18,772 nt of DNA, taken from the NCBI GenBank assembly GCA_002687335.1, contig NYZY01000077.1:1-18772 (forward strand), in the 5' to 3' direction. Below are positions 7,603 through 15,745 of this stretch, in pieces. The stretch is from Chloroflexota bacterium. Lineage in GTDB: Bacteria > Chloroflexota > Dehalococcoidia > UBA1151 > UBA1328. The position numbers and the translations under genes were made by a program. Below the pieces are notes generated by a model. It saw only the letters and a list, made by a program, of their open reading frames with translations. It did no database searches and had not been told where the DNA came from. Numbering within the stretch: position 1 is the stretch's first letter; each line of letters opens with the position of its first letter.

Positions 7603-8655
7603 CTATTTGTACCAATCTAAGCTATCTGTAACGTATGTCAAGAGCGAGTTGAAGAACCTCTTCGCTTCACCCGTCATCTTCACTTGCGCCATTAGTTCTT
7701 GGGCCTTTTCCGCATGAAACCTTGACCTCTCCTTTGCAGCGTCAAGTGCTCCGCAGATTGTTATGCCCCGTCGGATGGCTTCTAGCTCTTCGCCAGATAT
7801 TCGCCGTTTAGATCCTATGCTTCTGAGCAGTTTCAATGTTCTATTGTCAGCCATCTTCAAAGTGTAAACGATGTGCAAAGGCTTCTTCCTCCTCAGAATG
7901 TCCCCCGCAGGCTCTCTACCATACTGCTCTTTGGATGTGAAGGTGTCAATAATATCGTCCTGAATGTCGAATGAGTAACCTATATTTTCAGCAGCTTCAG
8001 ATAGGATAGGTATATCCTCTTCAGGTGCATCTCCCAATATAGCACCTATAAGAATCGTCGACTTGAATAGAGACGCCGCCCTCTTTGAAGCCATAACGTA
8101 CCACTCTTCAACATCTGGTTCTTTGTACCCGAACAATAGGTCGAGTATCTGAGATTCATTTACCCGCAAGAAACCTTCATTCAATAGATCCACTGCCCTC
8201 TCTACTTTACTTCTTTCGAAGCCTGATGAGAAGAATTTCTGAACAGCCAAGGCATAAGCTATATCCCCCGTGAAGACCGCGACTCCGTTTCCCAGCCTCT
8301 CATCAGGACTTTCGAATAGTTCCTGAAACACCCTTCCTCCACGCCTAAGATCTTCTCCGTCTACCAGATCGTCATGCAGAAGAATACTGTGCCTATACAA
8401 CTCGATACCAGTACAAGCTGAAAGTATGGCATCATCTATATCGCCTCTGTAGCCAGAGTATGTGATAAGCGTGTATACTGATGCAAGCCGCTTACCTTTC
8501 CTTAGAATATACTCAGCTAGGCTACTGTATACTCCATGTATAAACGGGTGATACTGCTCAGCTTCTGGTTCAAGTCTGGAGAAGTGCTCCTTAAGATGCT
8601 GTTCAATCATTAGACCAAATCTGTCGGCAGTCTTAACCCATTTCAAAGCTATCAC
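7603..8655 (-). CDS. Polyprenyl diphosphate synthase (geranylgeranyl/farnesyl type)
   Basis: A 350-residue trans-prenyltransferase that condenses isopentenyl diphosphate onto an allylic diphosphate, providing chains for archaeal membrane lipids or quinones; cytoplasmic. Landmarks, in order, are GKRL (54-57, diphosphate binding), the first Asp-rich motif DDLVD (95-99) followed by RRG (104-106), Gln169, Lys191, the second Asp-rich motif DDIID (233-237) and Lys257/Lys258. The residue five before the first motif is Ser, small, which allows chains longer than farnesyl; product length is not certain. The start is GTG at 8653-8655. A TATA element at 8678-8683 is centred about 26 nt away, so the transcript is probably leaderless. 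The gene sits between two dehydrogenase paralogues with its own promoter. A link with them (for example supply of quinone side chains) is speculative. Confidence 0.9.
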   Translation of the reverse strand: MIALKWVKTADRFGLMIEQHLKEHFSRLEPEAEQYHPFIHGVYSSLAEYILRKGKRLASVYTLITYSGYRGDIDDAILSACTGIELYRHSILLHDDLVDGEDLRRGGRVFQELFESPDERLGNGVAVFTGDIAYALAVQKFFSSGFERSKVERAVDLLNEGFLRVNESQILDLLFGYKEPDVEEWYVMASKRAASLFKSTILIGAILGDAPEEDIPILSEAAENIGYSFDIQDDIIDTFTSKEQYGREPAGDILRRKKPLHIVYTLKMADNRTLKLLRSIGSKRRISGEELEAIRRGITICGALDAAKERSRFHAEKAQELMAQVKMTGEAKRFFNSLLTYVTDSLDWYK

Positions 8656-8677
8656 AATACAGTATCTGCGAATTACG

Positions 8678-8683
8678 TATAAA
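8678..8683 (-). promoter_or_regulatory. TATA element of the prenyl synthase gene, leaderless transcript
   Basis: The minus strand reads TTTATA within ACGTTTATACGT. Its centre lies about 26 nt upstream of the GTG start at 8655, which predicts initiation at the start codon itself. No ribosome binding site is present. Confidence 0.5.
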
Positions 8684-8790
8684 CGTGGTGATATCTACTT
8701 TGAATAATAGTAGAGATAACATTATACTTCTAAACCTAAATAGTCTTCAGTCACGCTTCTTAGCGAATCCTTTACACCTTCGCATATTCT

Positions 8791-10911
8791 TCAGGATTGT
8801 TTTCTTTTTGCTGTTACAGCTGTAGCTATTATCGCAATGCCAGCGACCATTACTGCTGCATATATTACGGTGGACGATTGACCAACTTCTTCAGTAACTT
8901 CTTGGGTCGTTGTCATTGTCTTAGCGGGTACGATTGAAGTTGCTGTTGTAGTTAAAGTTGAGGTGATGGTTGTTGTAGTGGTTGAAGTCGTAGTTATAGC
9001 ACGCTCATAGAGACCTATCGCAACCAATGTACCTGTTACACCAGGTGTAATTGCATACCCAGCGCCAGATGCTGTGTTGAGGAGTACGAATATCTTCGAG
9101 TTTCCGTTGAAGTCTTTGCCTATAGTAAGTCCAACACCCATTGCACCACCAAGATTTATTTCTCTAAGCAATTCACCGGTATCTTCGTCAAGGAAGCGCA
9201 TGAAGCCATCTGGGTGACCCATAATAACCATATTTCCTGTAACTATTGGAAATCCTCTTATATTGGACCAAGGGTAGTAGAAAGTCCACTTTAGACCGCC
9301 TGTAACTAGATCTCTGGCAACCAAGGTGGCTTTTCCAGGGTTAGATGTTCCATATGGATAGTACGCACCTTCTTCGGCATCATATGGGTTTTCGGGCCAC
9401 GTCCATGGAGGCAATGTCAATATACCTGACTGTACATAGTGGAATATTGTTCCATCGTTATAGGCTGGGTCTGAACCAAATGATCCGTGGAAGAAGCCCG
9501 GATTTAGATCTTGACCTTCTGCATCTTGATATTCTTTGAACGCGATGGAAAGTTCCTTCATTTCAAATCTGCTAAGGGGGTTAAGAGGTGCGGCTACACC
9601 TAGCTGACCTGAATTCAGGTTACCCATCCTTGGATCGACTTGGTCGGGTGCTCGGGTATCTATATAATGAATGTGTACACCAGTCACGGCGTCAAGAACG
9701 TGTAAGTAACCGAGCTTACAACCTTTGACGTATACTTTACCCAGCATAGGATCATCGACTAGAAAGCCACTCCAGTTACAGTCATAGTCCCACGGGTCTC
9801 TTGGATAAGCCTGCATCCACCATTTGAGCTTTCCAACATTCATATCTATGGCTATTATGGCTGAACCGTATAAGTTGGGTCCTGGCCTATAGTTTGTGTA
9901 GAAGAATGGCGTTATGTTCCCTGTGTTCATGTAGAGGAGCCCGGTGTCTTCATCTACTACGGGTTGACCCCAGTTCGCTGTCACTCCGGTTGACCAATGT
10001 GGTGTTTCTCTAGGTTTGAACTGCCAGTCATTCATTAAGTTGTTCCGAGCCTCTGCTTCTACTTGGCTGCAAGGTATCGTGAAGAACCATCCTATGTCAC
10101 ATTCCTGAAGGGCCCAGTCATCCACCGGTCTGTCCTGAGGAGGCATAGTGAAGATTCTCCAGACTATTTGTGACGGGTTGTCCATATCGATGCCAATAAT
10201 TTGAGTTCTACCAGTCTTTATGACTCCAAGGTCACCGTATGCTACTGAGCCAATGAATAGTCGCCCGGCTTCATAAGTGCCTAATTGAGCAAGTCCCATC
10301 ATGGATCCGAATGTGTTGTATGGGTATACGCTACCCGGAACGTCTAAACACATGGGTCCTACATTGAACTTCTCTTCACCCGTTGCCGCGTCTAAAGCAT
10401 AGAATTCACATTCCATTCCAGCTTGAAGTAGTACATTTTCTGTCTCCCAGTATCTGAAGCCATGTTGATGAGGAGACCCTAATATAATTGGAAGTCTTTC
10501 TTGAGCTGCATCGATGTCTATGTTATATTGATAACTCCAAACTTCTCTGCCCGTCTCAGCGTCTATGGCGATTGTGTTCATCCAGTTTGTCCTTATATAG
10601 ACTAGCCCATCCACTACTATCGCCGGTGTAGTAGAACCTTCACTTGCATCTAAGCCCTGCAAAAAATCCGGTGCGGCAGACAACCCTGCTATCGGGTGTA
10701 ACCACTTTATCTCGAGGGCGTCTACGTTGTCTTTGTTTATCTGGATCTGGGGGCTGTTGTTCTGACCCCAAGAGTTGCCCTGCGTATACTGCCAATCACT
10801 ATCGGATATCGCAAGAGGTTGAGCATATGATAGTGCCGGTATAAAGGTGCTGAACACTAATATGAACAGCGTCGTTAGTAACGTAATATTATATGTCTTA
10901 GCACATATCAT
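8791..10911 (-). CDS. PQQ-dependent dehydrogenase, membrane-anchored (paralogue 2)
   Basis: A 706-residue paralogue with the same plan: signal peptide (1-30, cleaved near SYA), PQQ propeller to about 637, a shorter Thr-rich stalk (about 638-670), anchor helix (about 681-699) and basic tail. PQQ-stacking Trp314, metal ligand Asn332, catalytic Asp375 and the extra Asp377 of WDYD are present, with the same Asn-to-Asp spacing of 43. Unlike the other paralogues, the position of the metal-binding Glu is Asp227 (in YGDLG), a shorter acidic side chain that may change metal fit. PHQHG (147-151) replaces the Cys-Cys region, and Cys168/Cys188, Cys271/Cys281 and Cys378/Cys398 match pairs in the other two. 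Its start aligns with the preferred starts of the paralogues, which supports those choices. It lacks the shared 3' terminator. Substrate unknown. Confidence 0.88.
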   Translation of the reverse strand: MICAKTYNITLLTTLFILVFSTFIPALSYAQPLAISDSDWQYTQGNSWGQNNSPQIQINKDNVDALEIKWLHPIAGLSAAPDFLQGLDASEGSTTPAIVVDGLVYIRTNWMNTIAIDAETGREVWSYQYNIDIDAAQERLPIILGSPHQHGFRYWETENVLLQAGMECEFYALDAATGEEKFNVGPMCLDVPGSVYPYNTFGSMMGLAQLGTYEAGRLFIGSVAYGDLGVIKTGRTQIIGIDMDNPSQIVWRIFTMPPQDRPVDDWALQECDIGWFFTIPCSQVEAEARNNLMNDWQFKPRETPHWSTGVTANWGQPVVDEDTGLLYMNTGNITPFFYTNYRPGPNLYGSAIIAIDMNVGKLKWWMQAYPRDPWDYDCNWSGFLVDDPMLGKVYVKGCKLGYLHVLDAVTGVHIHYIDTRAPDQVDPRMGNLNSGQLGVAAPLNPLSRFEMKELSIAFKEYQDAEGQDLNPGFFHGSFGSDPAYNDGTIFHYVQSGILTLPPWTWPENPYDAEEGAYYPYGTSNPGKATLVARDLVTGGLKWTFYYPWSNIRGFPIVTGNMVIMGHPDGFMRFLDEDTGELLREINLGGAMGVGLTIGKDFNGNSKIFVLLNTASGAGYAITPGVTGTLVAIGLYERAITTTSTTTTTITSTLTTTATSIVPAKTMTTTQEVTEEVGQSSTVIYAAVMVAGIAIIATAVTAKRKQS

Positions 10912-10941
10912 ATATTTTCGAACATAACACAGTACTTAACA

Positions 10942-10949
10942 ACATAAAC
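10942..10949 (-). promoter_or_regulatory. TATA element of PQQ dehydrogenase paralogue 2
   Basis: The minus strand reads GTTTATGT about 34 nt before ATG 10911, predicting an 8-nt leader. The last bases before the start (CGAAAATAT) are the same as in paralogues 1 and 3, while the rest of the leader has diverged. Confidence 0.45.
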
Positions 10950-11013
10950 TTTGCTAGAACAAATCACTGAAGTAGAATTCTTAAAATACATCGAAGTGAA
11001 CGATAAAATTACT

Positions 11014-11046
11014 AAAAAAATAAGGGTTGACGACCCTAATATTAGG
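11014..11046 (-). terminator. Double-hairpin terminator after PQQ dehydrogenase paralogue 3
   Basis: Same structure as at 4760-4793: the palindrome CCTAATATTAGG (11035-11046), the GGGT/ACCC stem (11024-11036) and then seven T residues on the minus strand (complement of 11014-11020). It lies 22 nt after the stop codon. Confidence 0.75.
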
Positions 11047-11176
11047 ATCGTCTACTTATCATTTAAGACTATGTTTTTCTTGTTGCTAGTACAGCAGCTG
11101 CAATCACTGCAATAACAGCTACAGCTATTGCTGCATATGTTATTGTAGATGATAGACCTACTTCTTCAGTAACTTC
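11021..11176 (-). repeat. Shared 3' block, copy 2 (tail, membrane anchor and terminator)
   Basis: Ungapped 156-bp match to 4768-4923. The encoded anchors differ in a single residue near the C-terminus (LATRKT against LTTRKT), although the two enzymes are much less similar in the propeller. Confidence 0.8.
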
Positions 11177-13192
11177 TTCAGTAACTGATACTACGCTTGT
11201 TGTTGCCGTTGTGGTTGTTTGTACTGTTGTTGTTGTTGCTGTTACAGTGCTTGTTGTTGTCCTAACTTGTGCCGCTGCACGTTCGGAAAGACCGACTGCG
11301 ACTAATGTTCCACTTGTGCTTGAGCGATCAAACACAAATTGTCCTGGTCCCCAAGCGGTACCTATGACTGCGAATATTTTTGTGTCACCGTTCGAATCCT
11401 TTCCTACCGATGGACCTACAAGCATCCCTGCTCCGACATTTAACTCCTTCATTAGTTGACCATTGTCTTTGTCGAAGAAGCGCATCATACCGTCAGAGAA
11501 GCCAGCAATCACCATGTCTCCAGTTATTACCGGGAATGCACGTACAGGGCTCCATTCGTAGAACCACTGCCATTTCAATTCACCAGTGACTAGATCTCGA
11601 GCCATTAGAGTCGCGTTTGACTGTTGGTCACGATCTCGGTCTGGTGGTGATCCTGGATTGAAGAATGGATCTAGGAACTCATCGATAATAAGCGGGGATT
11701 TTTGTGCGAAGTGATAGGTTACACCGTCATCGTAGGATATGCCTGAGCCAAATGATCCGTGCCACCATCCTGGACTGACCAAGAGAGGCGTATCATAGGC
11801 TGAATCTTCATCATATAATGGCCCTGGCCAATCTATGATTTCTTCTTTGCTGAATATGTCTAGTGGTTCACATATACCAATTGTATCTTCACAATTAGAT
11901 TTATGGCCGATTCGTGAATCAGCATCATTATGGATGTCGATTCTATGTATTGTGTCTCCAGTTGCGGCGTCAAGCACCATTAGATATCCTATTTTACAGC
12001 CTTTGACATAAACCTTCCCTAAAGCAGTGTCATCTGACAAGAAGCCACTCCAGTTACAGTCATAGTCCCACGGGTCACGAGGGGTATCTTGTAACCACCA
12101 GGCACGCTGGCCTATATTGGTATCTATTGCTTGCAGAGTGACTGCATATAGGTTTGGTCCAGGTCGATAGTTTGTATAGAAGAAAGGATTGGCGTTTCCG
12201 GTTGCTACGTATACATACCCTGTGTCTTCGTCAACCAGAGGCTGACCCCACATGGCAGTTACTGAATTGAACATCGATGTTGGTTCGTTAGGATCTTCTA
12301 GCCAGTCGTTTTTGAGTATGCTTTCTGGAACGTCACTGCATGGGACAGCCACACCTTCACCTTGTCCAAACCACCCTACGTCACACTCATGTAGAGCCCA
12401 ATCAACGTCAGGTCTGTCTTGAGGTGGCTGGTTGAAGACTCTCCACACCACTTGTTTTGTATCCATGTCTATTCCTGTAACAAAGCTTCTACCTTGAGCG
12501 TCAGCGATCCACTCGGTTCCTCGCATTCCTGTGATGAACATTCGTCCTCTCTCATAGGTTCCCATAGTTGCTGTTCCCATTCCCATTCCACCCATAATGT
12601 ATGGGCGTATGCTTCCAGCAACATCTGTACAGTAAGGGTCAGTTGTCCATTTCTCTTCTCCGGTCTTTGCGTCTACTCCCACGTATTCACATGCAAGTCC
12701 AGGAACCAGTATTACATCGTCCGTAGACCAGTATCTGAATCCATGTAAGTGAGGAGCTCCAACCGATATCGGAAGTCTCTCTACAGCATCGTCGATATCT
12801 ACTGTATACTGATATGACCATAGTTGACGACCAGTCTCAGCATCTATTGCGAATAGGCCCAGATAATTTGTAAGTACATACACTGTGCCATCAACAACAA
12901 TAGGAGTAACGGTCGCATCTCCACCAGGATTTACAGCTTGAATTGCATCAGGTGCAAGAGTTGAACCCCCTATAGGGTAGATCCATTTAACCTCAAAAGC
13001 ATCGGCATTGTCTCTGTTCATCTGTTGTTGAGGGGAATTATTTCCACCCCACGAATCTCCATTCATATACTCCCAGTTACTTGCTGAATCTGCAAGTGGT
13101 CCTGCGTATATTAGCGCTGGTACGAAGGTGCTGAACACAAATATGGACAGCGTCATTAGTAATGTTATCTTGTATTTCTTAGTATATATCAT
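11069..13192 (-). CDS. PQQ-dependent dehydrogenase, membrane-anchored, lanthanide-type active site (paralogue 3)
   Basis: 707 residues from ATG 13192: signal peptide (1-30), PQQ propeller, Thr-rich stalk of about 30 residues and an anchor helix nearly identical to that of paralogue 1. Predicted active-site residues are Glu227, PQQ-stacking Trp315, Asn333, catalytic Asp376 and extra Asp378 in PRDPWDYD. The PHLHG motif and Cys pairs 167/187, 271/285 and 379/399 match the paralogues. The loop between the middle Cys pair is four residues longer (GQGEGV inserted), and another loop near the IGHKSNCEDTIGIC stretch has two extra Cys, so substrate access may differ. The frame stays open to an ATG at 13264, but TATA falls at 13224-13230; the start at 13192 gives a normal signal peptide and aligns with paralogue 2. 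The substrate cannot be deduced. Confidence 0.88.
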   Translation of the reverse strand: MIYTKKYKITLLMTLSIFVFSTFVPALIYAGPLADSASNWEYMNGDSWGGNNSPQQQMNRDNADAFEVKWIYPIGGSTLAPDAIQAVNPGGDATVTPIVVDGTVYVLTNYLGLFAIDAETGRQLWSYQYTVDIDDAVERLPISVGAPHLHGFRYWSTDDVILVPGLACEYVGVDAKTGEEKWTTDPYCTDVAGSIRPYIMGGMGMGTATMGTYERGRMFITGMRGTEWIADAQGRSFVTGIDMDTKQVVWRVFNQPPQDRPDVDWALHECDVGWFGQGEGVAVPCSDVPESILKNDWLEDPNEPTSMFNSVTAMWGQPLVDEDTGYVYVATGNANPFFYTNYRPGPNLYAVTLQAIDTNIGQRAWWLQDTPRDPWDYDCNWSGFLSDDTALGKVYVKGCKIGYLMVLDAATGDTIHRIDIHNDADSRIGHKSNCEDTIGICEPLDIFSKEEIIDWPGPLYDEDSAYDTPLLVSPGWWHGSFGSGISYDDGVTYHFAQKSPLIIDEFLDPFFNPGSPPDRDRDQQSNATLMARDLVTGELKWQWFYEWSPVRAFPVITGDMVIAGFSDGMMRFFDKDNGQLMKELNVGAGMLVGPSVGKDSNGDTKIFAVIGTAWGPGQFVFDRSSTSGTLVAVGLSERAAAQVRTTTSTVTATTTTVQTTTTATTSVVSVTEEVTEEVGLSSTITYAAIAVAVIAVIAAAVLATRKT

Positions 13193-13230
13193 ATATTTTC
13201 GACTCGACATAAGAGCAGTATCCATATAAA
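13190..13230 (-). promoter_or_regulatory. Promoter and leader of PQQ dehydrogenase paralogue 3
   Basis: A TATA element (minus strand TTTATAT, 13224-13230) and the following leader match those of paralogue 1 in all but one base. Predicted initiation is near 13201, 9 nt before ATG 13192. The match continues into the signal-peptide codons. Confidence 0.55.
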
Positions 13231-13595
13231 GATTACTAATATAATGATGTGAAATATTTAACATATATTATATAATATTTGAATAAAATACACATAAATA
13301 TATTTTTAATACAATAAATCAAGGTATATCAGTATAATATATATATTATTTTAAGAGATTATAAATACATATGACATATCTACAGAAACTGGAAACAGGA
13401 ACAAATGGCGTAATATTGCCAAGTCTTAGTGTATACGATAAAGTATAGAAGCGTTAATCTCCACCTGAAAATAATATCAAACTGTGATCAAATACTAATA
13501 GGCTTAAACCGCTATCCTTGCATAATATTTTGACATAATCCGGAGATTTGGAAACGTTTATTACGATACTAAAAATCATATTTATTTGATTATCG
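13193..13595. other. Very AT-rich divergent promoter region
   Basis: About 400 bp between the dehydrogenase array (-) and the fourth propeller gene (+). The stretch around 13260-13370 is almost purely A/T with TA-repeat tracts. It contains the paralogue 3 promoter and a weak TATA-like CGTTTATTAC at 13555-13564 placed suitably for the TTG start at 13596. A 25-codon frame at 13371 is too short to support. I see no RNA gene. Confidence 0.5.
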
Positions 13596-15401
13596 TTGAA
13601 GCGATTCACTTATCTTTCTGTCTCGACTTTGATCATACTGCTGCTGTCATCATCTTTACTCCTTCATCCAGTGTTGTCACAGATAGAAGGATTCAGCTGG
13701 CCTTATTCGAGCTTCGATGAGAACGCAAGCAGATTCAACCCTCAAGTTGACATAAATAAAGAAGATATTATGATGGTGGAACAGCAGTGGATGATGCCGC
13801 TCGAATTCGTACCGCCGATGTTCTCACCTAACATGACTCTGAAGACCGTAGGTCACCCGATTATCCAAAGAGGAATTCTGTATTATTTGACTCGTTCACC
13901 AGCAATCTTGGCGATAAGGCTAGATGATGGAACTTCCTTCTGGTCACTCCCACTAGCACAACCTAATCAAGAAAAGTTTGGACTTCATGAAGAAAATATC
14001 CATAACCACTTTCTAAACTATTACGACAACAAGCTCTGGCTAGTGGACAAGGATTGTACTATCAAAGCGATAGATGATGTTAACGGAGAGCTAATTGTGG
14101 AAATACCGAGTGACGTTTTATGTGGCACCATCCCGCCCAACGCAGAGCCTCGAGACACTTATTTCAGAGGGATAACGGCGCCAATTCTATATAGGGAGGA
14201 GGGAATTATGATTGTGGCGCCTTCGGGCTTCGAAACTACAGAACGTTCCATTAGCTATATAGTTGGAATCAGCGTCGACAGTGAAGAAGTCGTCTGGAAG
14301 ACGTCTCTGACGAAAGATGGAGGTAATGTCGTTTTAGGATGGGGTCAATGGGCTATAGACCAGGAGGAGGGAATCATCTACATTGGAACCGGGTCACCCA
14401 CACCGGAGTGGTTCGCTTCTGACCGCCCGGAAGAAGATCCATACAGCAACTCAATTATAGCGCTAGATGCTTCAACGGGTGAAATAGTCTGGAATTATCA
14501 GGCCATCCCCAACGACCTGAATGGCTACGGATGCACCTCTAATGTTATTCTTGGAGAAATCGAGAACAAGAAGACTGTATATGCAGCCTGCAGAAACGGT
14601 TACCTATACGCTTTAGACGCAGAGACAGGTGACCTACTCTGGTACTTTGATCCTCCTACTGTCAAACGTGTAAACAGTGGCAATGCCGACTATGTAAAGA
14701 CTGGAATATTTGATACTAAGCCTTGGGCTAATCATCCTTCGACTGACCCGTTTCTTCAGTGCCCCGGTGCTCTAGGTGCGGTATCGAACTACATCGTTCT
14801 CGCCTATGATACCATCTATATGTCAACATTCAACAGCTGCAGCATTGTGGAGATAGCTCCGACCAGCAACATAGGCGACACTGGAGTCGTGGACTTTTCT
14901 AAGCTTCTTGAAGCAGAAGGCTCAGTGAACTCAACTCTATACGCCGTGGACGCCACTTCGGGAGAAGAGAAGTGGAGTAATTTTTTTGACGAAGAAGCAC
15001 TAACCGGTGGTTTAACTGTGAGTGGGGGATTGGTGTTTGTACCTGCACCCGATGGAACCCTCTACACTTATGATGCGAATGACGGTTCCGCCATCTGGGA
15101 TAGAAGCTTTGGGGTAAGCGGACTCAGTATACCGACAGTCTTGGGAGCTACTGCGCGAGGAAATTTTACTATGGTACAGTTTGTCGGCGGTTCGGCCATA
15201 ATTGGAAACGAAGTGGGGGTCCGATCGGCGTATTTGTTGGCGTTCAGCATACCTTCAGAAAATATCGTGGTTTTATCGACATCTGTGGAAGATACAATTG
15301 GTGAAGGCATTTCCCTCTCAACCAATTATATAATAATAGGCATAGCGGTAAGTTTAATAGGTGCTTTTGCGATATTTACATTGGTGAGACGTAAAAAATG
15401 A
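13596..15401 (+). CDS. Membrane-anchored PQQ-propeller protein with a degenerate active site
   Basis: A 601-residue distant paralogue of the three dehydrogenases: signal peptide (1-28), propeller with several DAxTGE-W type blade motifs (for example 291-299 and 341-349), then a C-terminal helix (about 577-596) and a basic tail, without a Thr-rich stalk. The putative Glu ligand (213) and PQQ-stacking Trp249 are kept. The Asn ligand, however, is Ser267, and the WDYD motif has become NGYG: Gly310 and Gly312 replace both Asp. Spacing from position 267 to 310 is 43, as in the paralogues, so the alignment is firm. Cys154/Cys176 and Cys313/Cys332 match conserved pairs; the middle pair is lost. The frame is intact, so it is a probable non-catalytic propeller (binding, sensing or subunit role) rather than a pseudogene. 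The start is TTG, because a stop codon lies 9 nt upstream in frame. It overlaps the next gene by 4 nt. Confidence 0.82.
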   Translation: MKRFTYLSVSTLIILLLSSSLLLHPVLSQIEGFSWPYSSFDENASRFNPQVDINKEDIMMVEQQWMMPLEFVPPMFSPNMTLKTVGHPIIQRGILYYLTRSPAILAIRLDDGTSFWSLPLAQPNQEKFGLHEENIHNHFLNYYDNKLWLVDKDCTIKAIDDVNGELIVEIPSDVLCGTIPPNAEPRDTYFRGITAPILYREEGIMIVAPSGFETTERSISYIVGISVDSEEVVWKTSLTKDGGNVVLGWGQWAIDQEEGIIYIGTGSPTPEWFASDRPEEDPYSNSIIALDASTGEIVWNYQAIPNDLNGYGCTSNVILGEIENKKTVYAACRNGYLYALDAETGDLLWYFDPPTVKRVNSGNADYVKTGIFDTKPWANHPSTDPFLQCPGALGAVSNYIVLAYDTIYMSTFNSCSIVEIAPTSNIGDTGVVDFSKLLEAEGSVNSTLYAVDATSGEEKWSNFFDEEALTGGLTVSGGLVFVPAPDGTLYTYDANDGSAIWDRSFGVSGLSIPTVLGATARGNFTMVQFVGGSAIIGNEVGVRSAYLLAFSIPSENIVVLSTSVEDTIGEGISLSTNYIIIGIAVSLIGAFAIFTLVRRKK

Positions 15402-15745
15402 ATAAAAAGATACTAATAACGGTCTTAGCCGTATTAGTCTTAACTGTGGGAATATCACTTTCGATCTCTCTCACAACGGGTACAGCAAATACCGCTCAAG
15501 GAACACCACTACTCCAAAACGCACCTAAATTCGTCTGTCCCGAGGGAGCACCCGCGGCTGAGTGCGCCCAATTAGAACTTACCTGTGGTAACGGTGTAAT
15601 AGATCCCGGTGAACACTGTAGAAACTGTGCCTTCGACGCAGGTTGTCCATCCAGCCTTGTCTGCGGCGATTTAAGCAATGCAGGAAACTACATTTGTCAC
15701 TATCCAGCTGGATTGTGCTTAGCCGAACAGCAAATAAACCCGTAA
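15398..15745 (+). CDS. Small secreted Cys-rich protein, coupled to the degenerate PQQ propeller
   Basis: A 115-residue protein whose ATG overlaps the stop codon of the upstream gene (ATGA), so the two are translated together. It has a signal peptide or N-terminal anchor (residues 6-26) and a mature part with nine Cys. The central CGNGVIDPGEHCRNC segment is a form of the Cys-rich CGNGxxDPGExCxNC motif found in diverse secreted proteins, where the Cys form disulfides. The odd number of Cys leaves at least one free, or bound to another chain or a ligand. No heme motif (CxxCH) or blue-copper pattern is present. Coupling suggests a periplasm-like or surface partner of the propeller, perhaps a small subunit. 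That role is inference. Confidence 0.75.
   Translation: MNKKILITVLAVLVLTVGISLSISLTTGTANTAQGTPLLQNAPKFVCPEGAPAAECAQLELTCGNGVIDPGEHCRNCAFDAGCPSSLVCGDLSNAGNYICHYPAGLCLAEQQINP

Noticed and set aside
12419..12748. 109-codon plus-strand frame
   Set aside because: It lies wholly antisense to the well-supported paralogue 3 gene and shows no motif or start signal.
4816..13192. Naming the three enzymes methanol dehydrogenase (XoxF)
   Set aside because: The metal-site motif is shared by many PQQ dehydrogenases acting on various alcohols, and these proteins lack the vicinal Cys-Cys; the substrate cannot be assigned.
13596..15401. Fourth propeller as a pseudogene
   Set aside because: The frame is intact with signal peptide, anchor and conserved Cys, and it is translationally coupled to the next gene; only specific active-site residues are changed.
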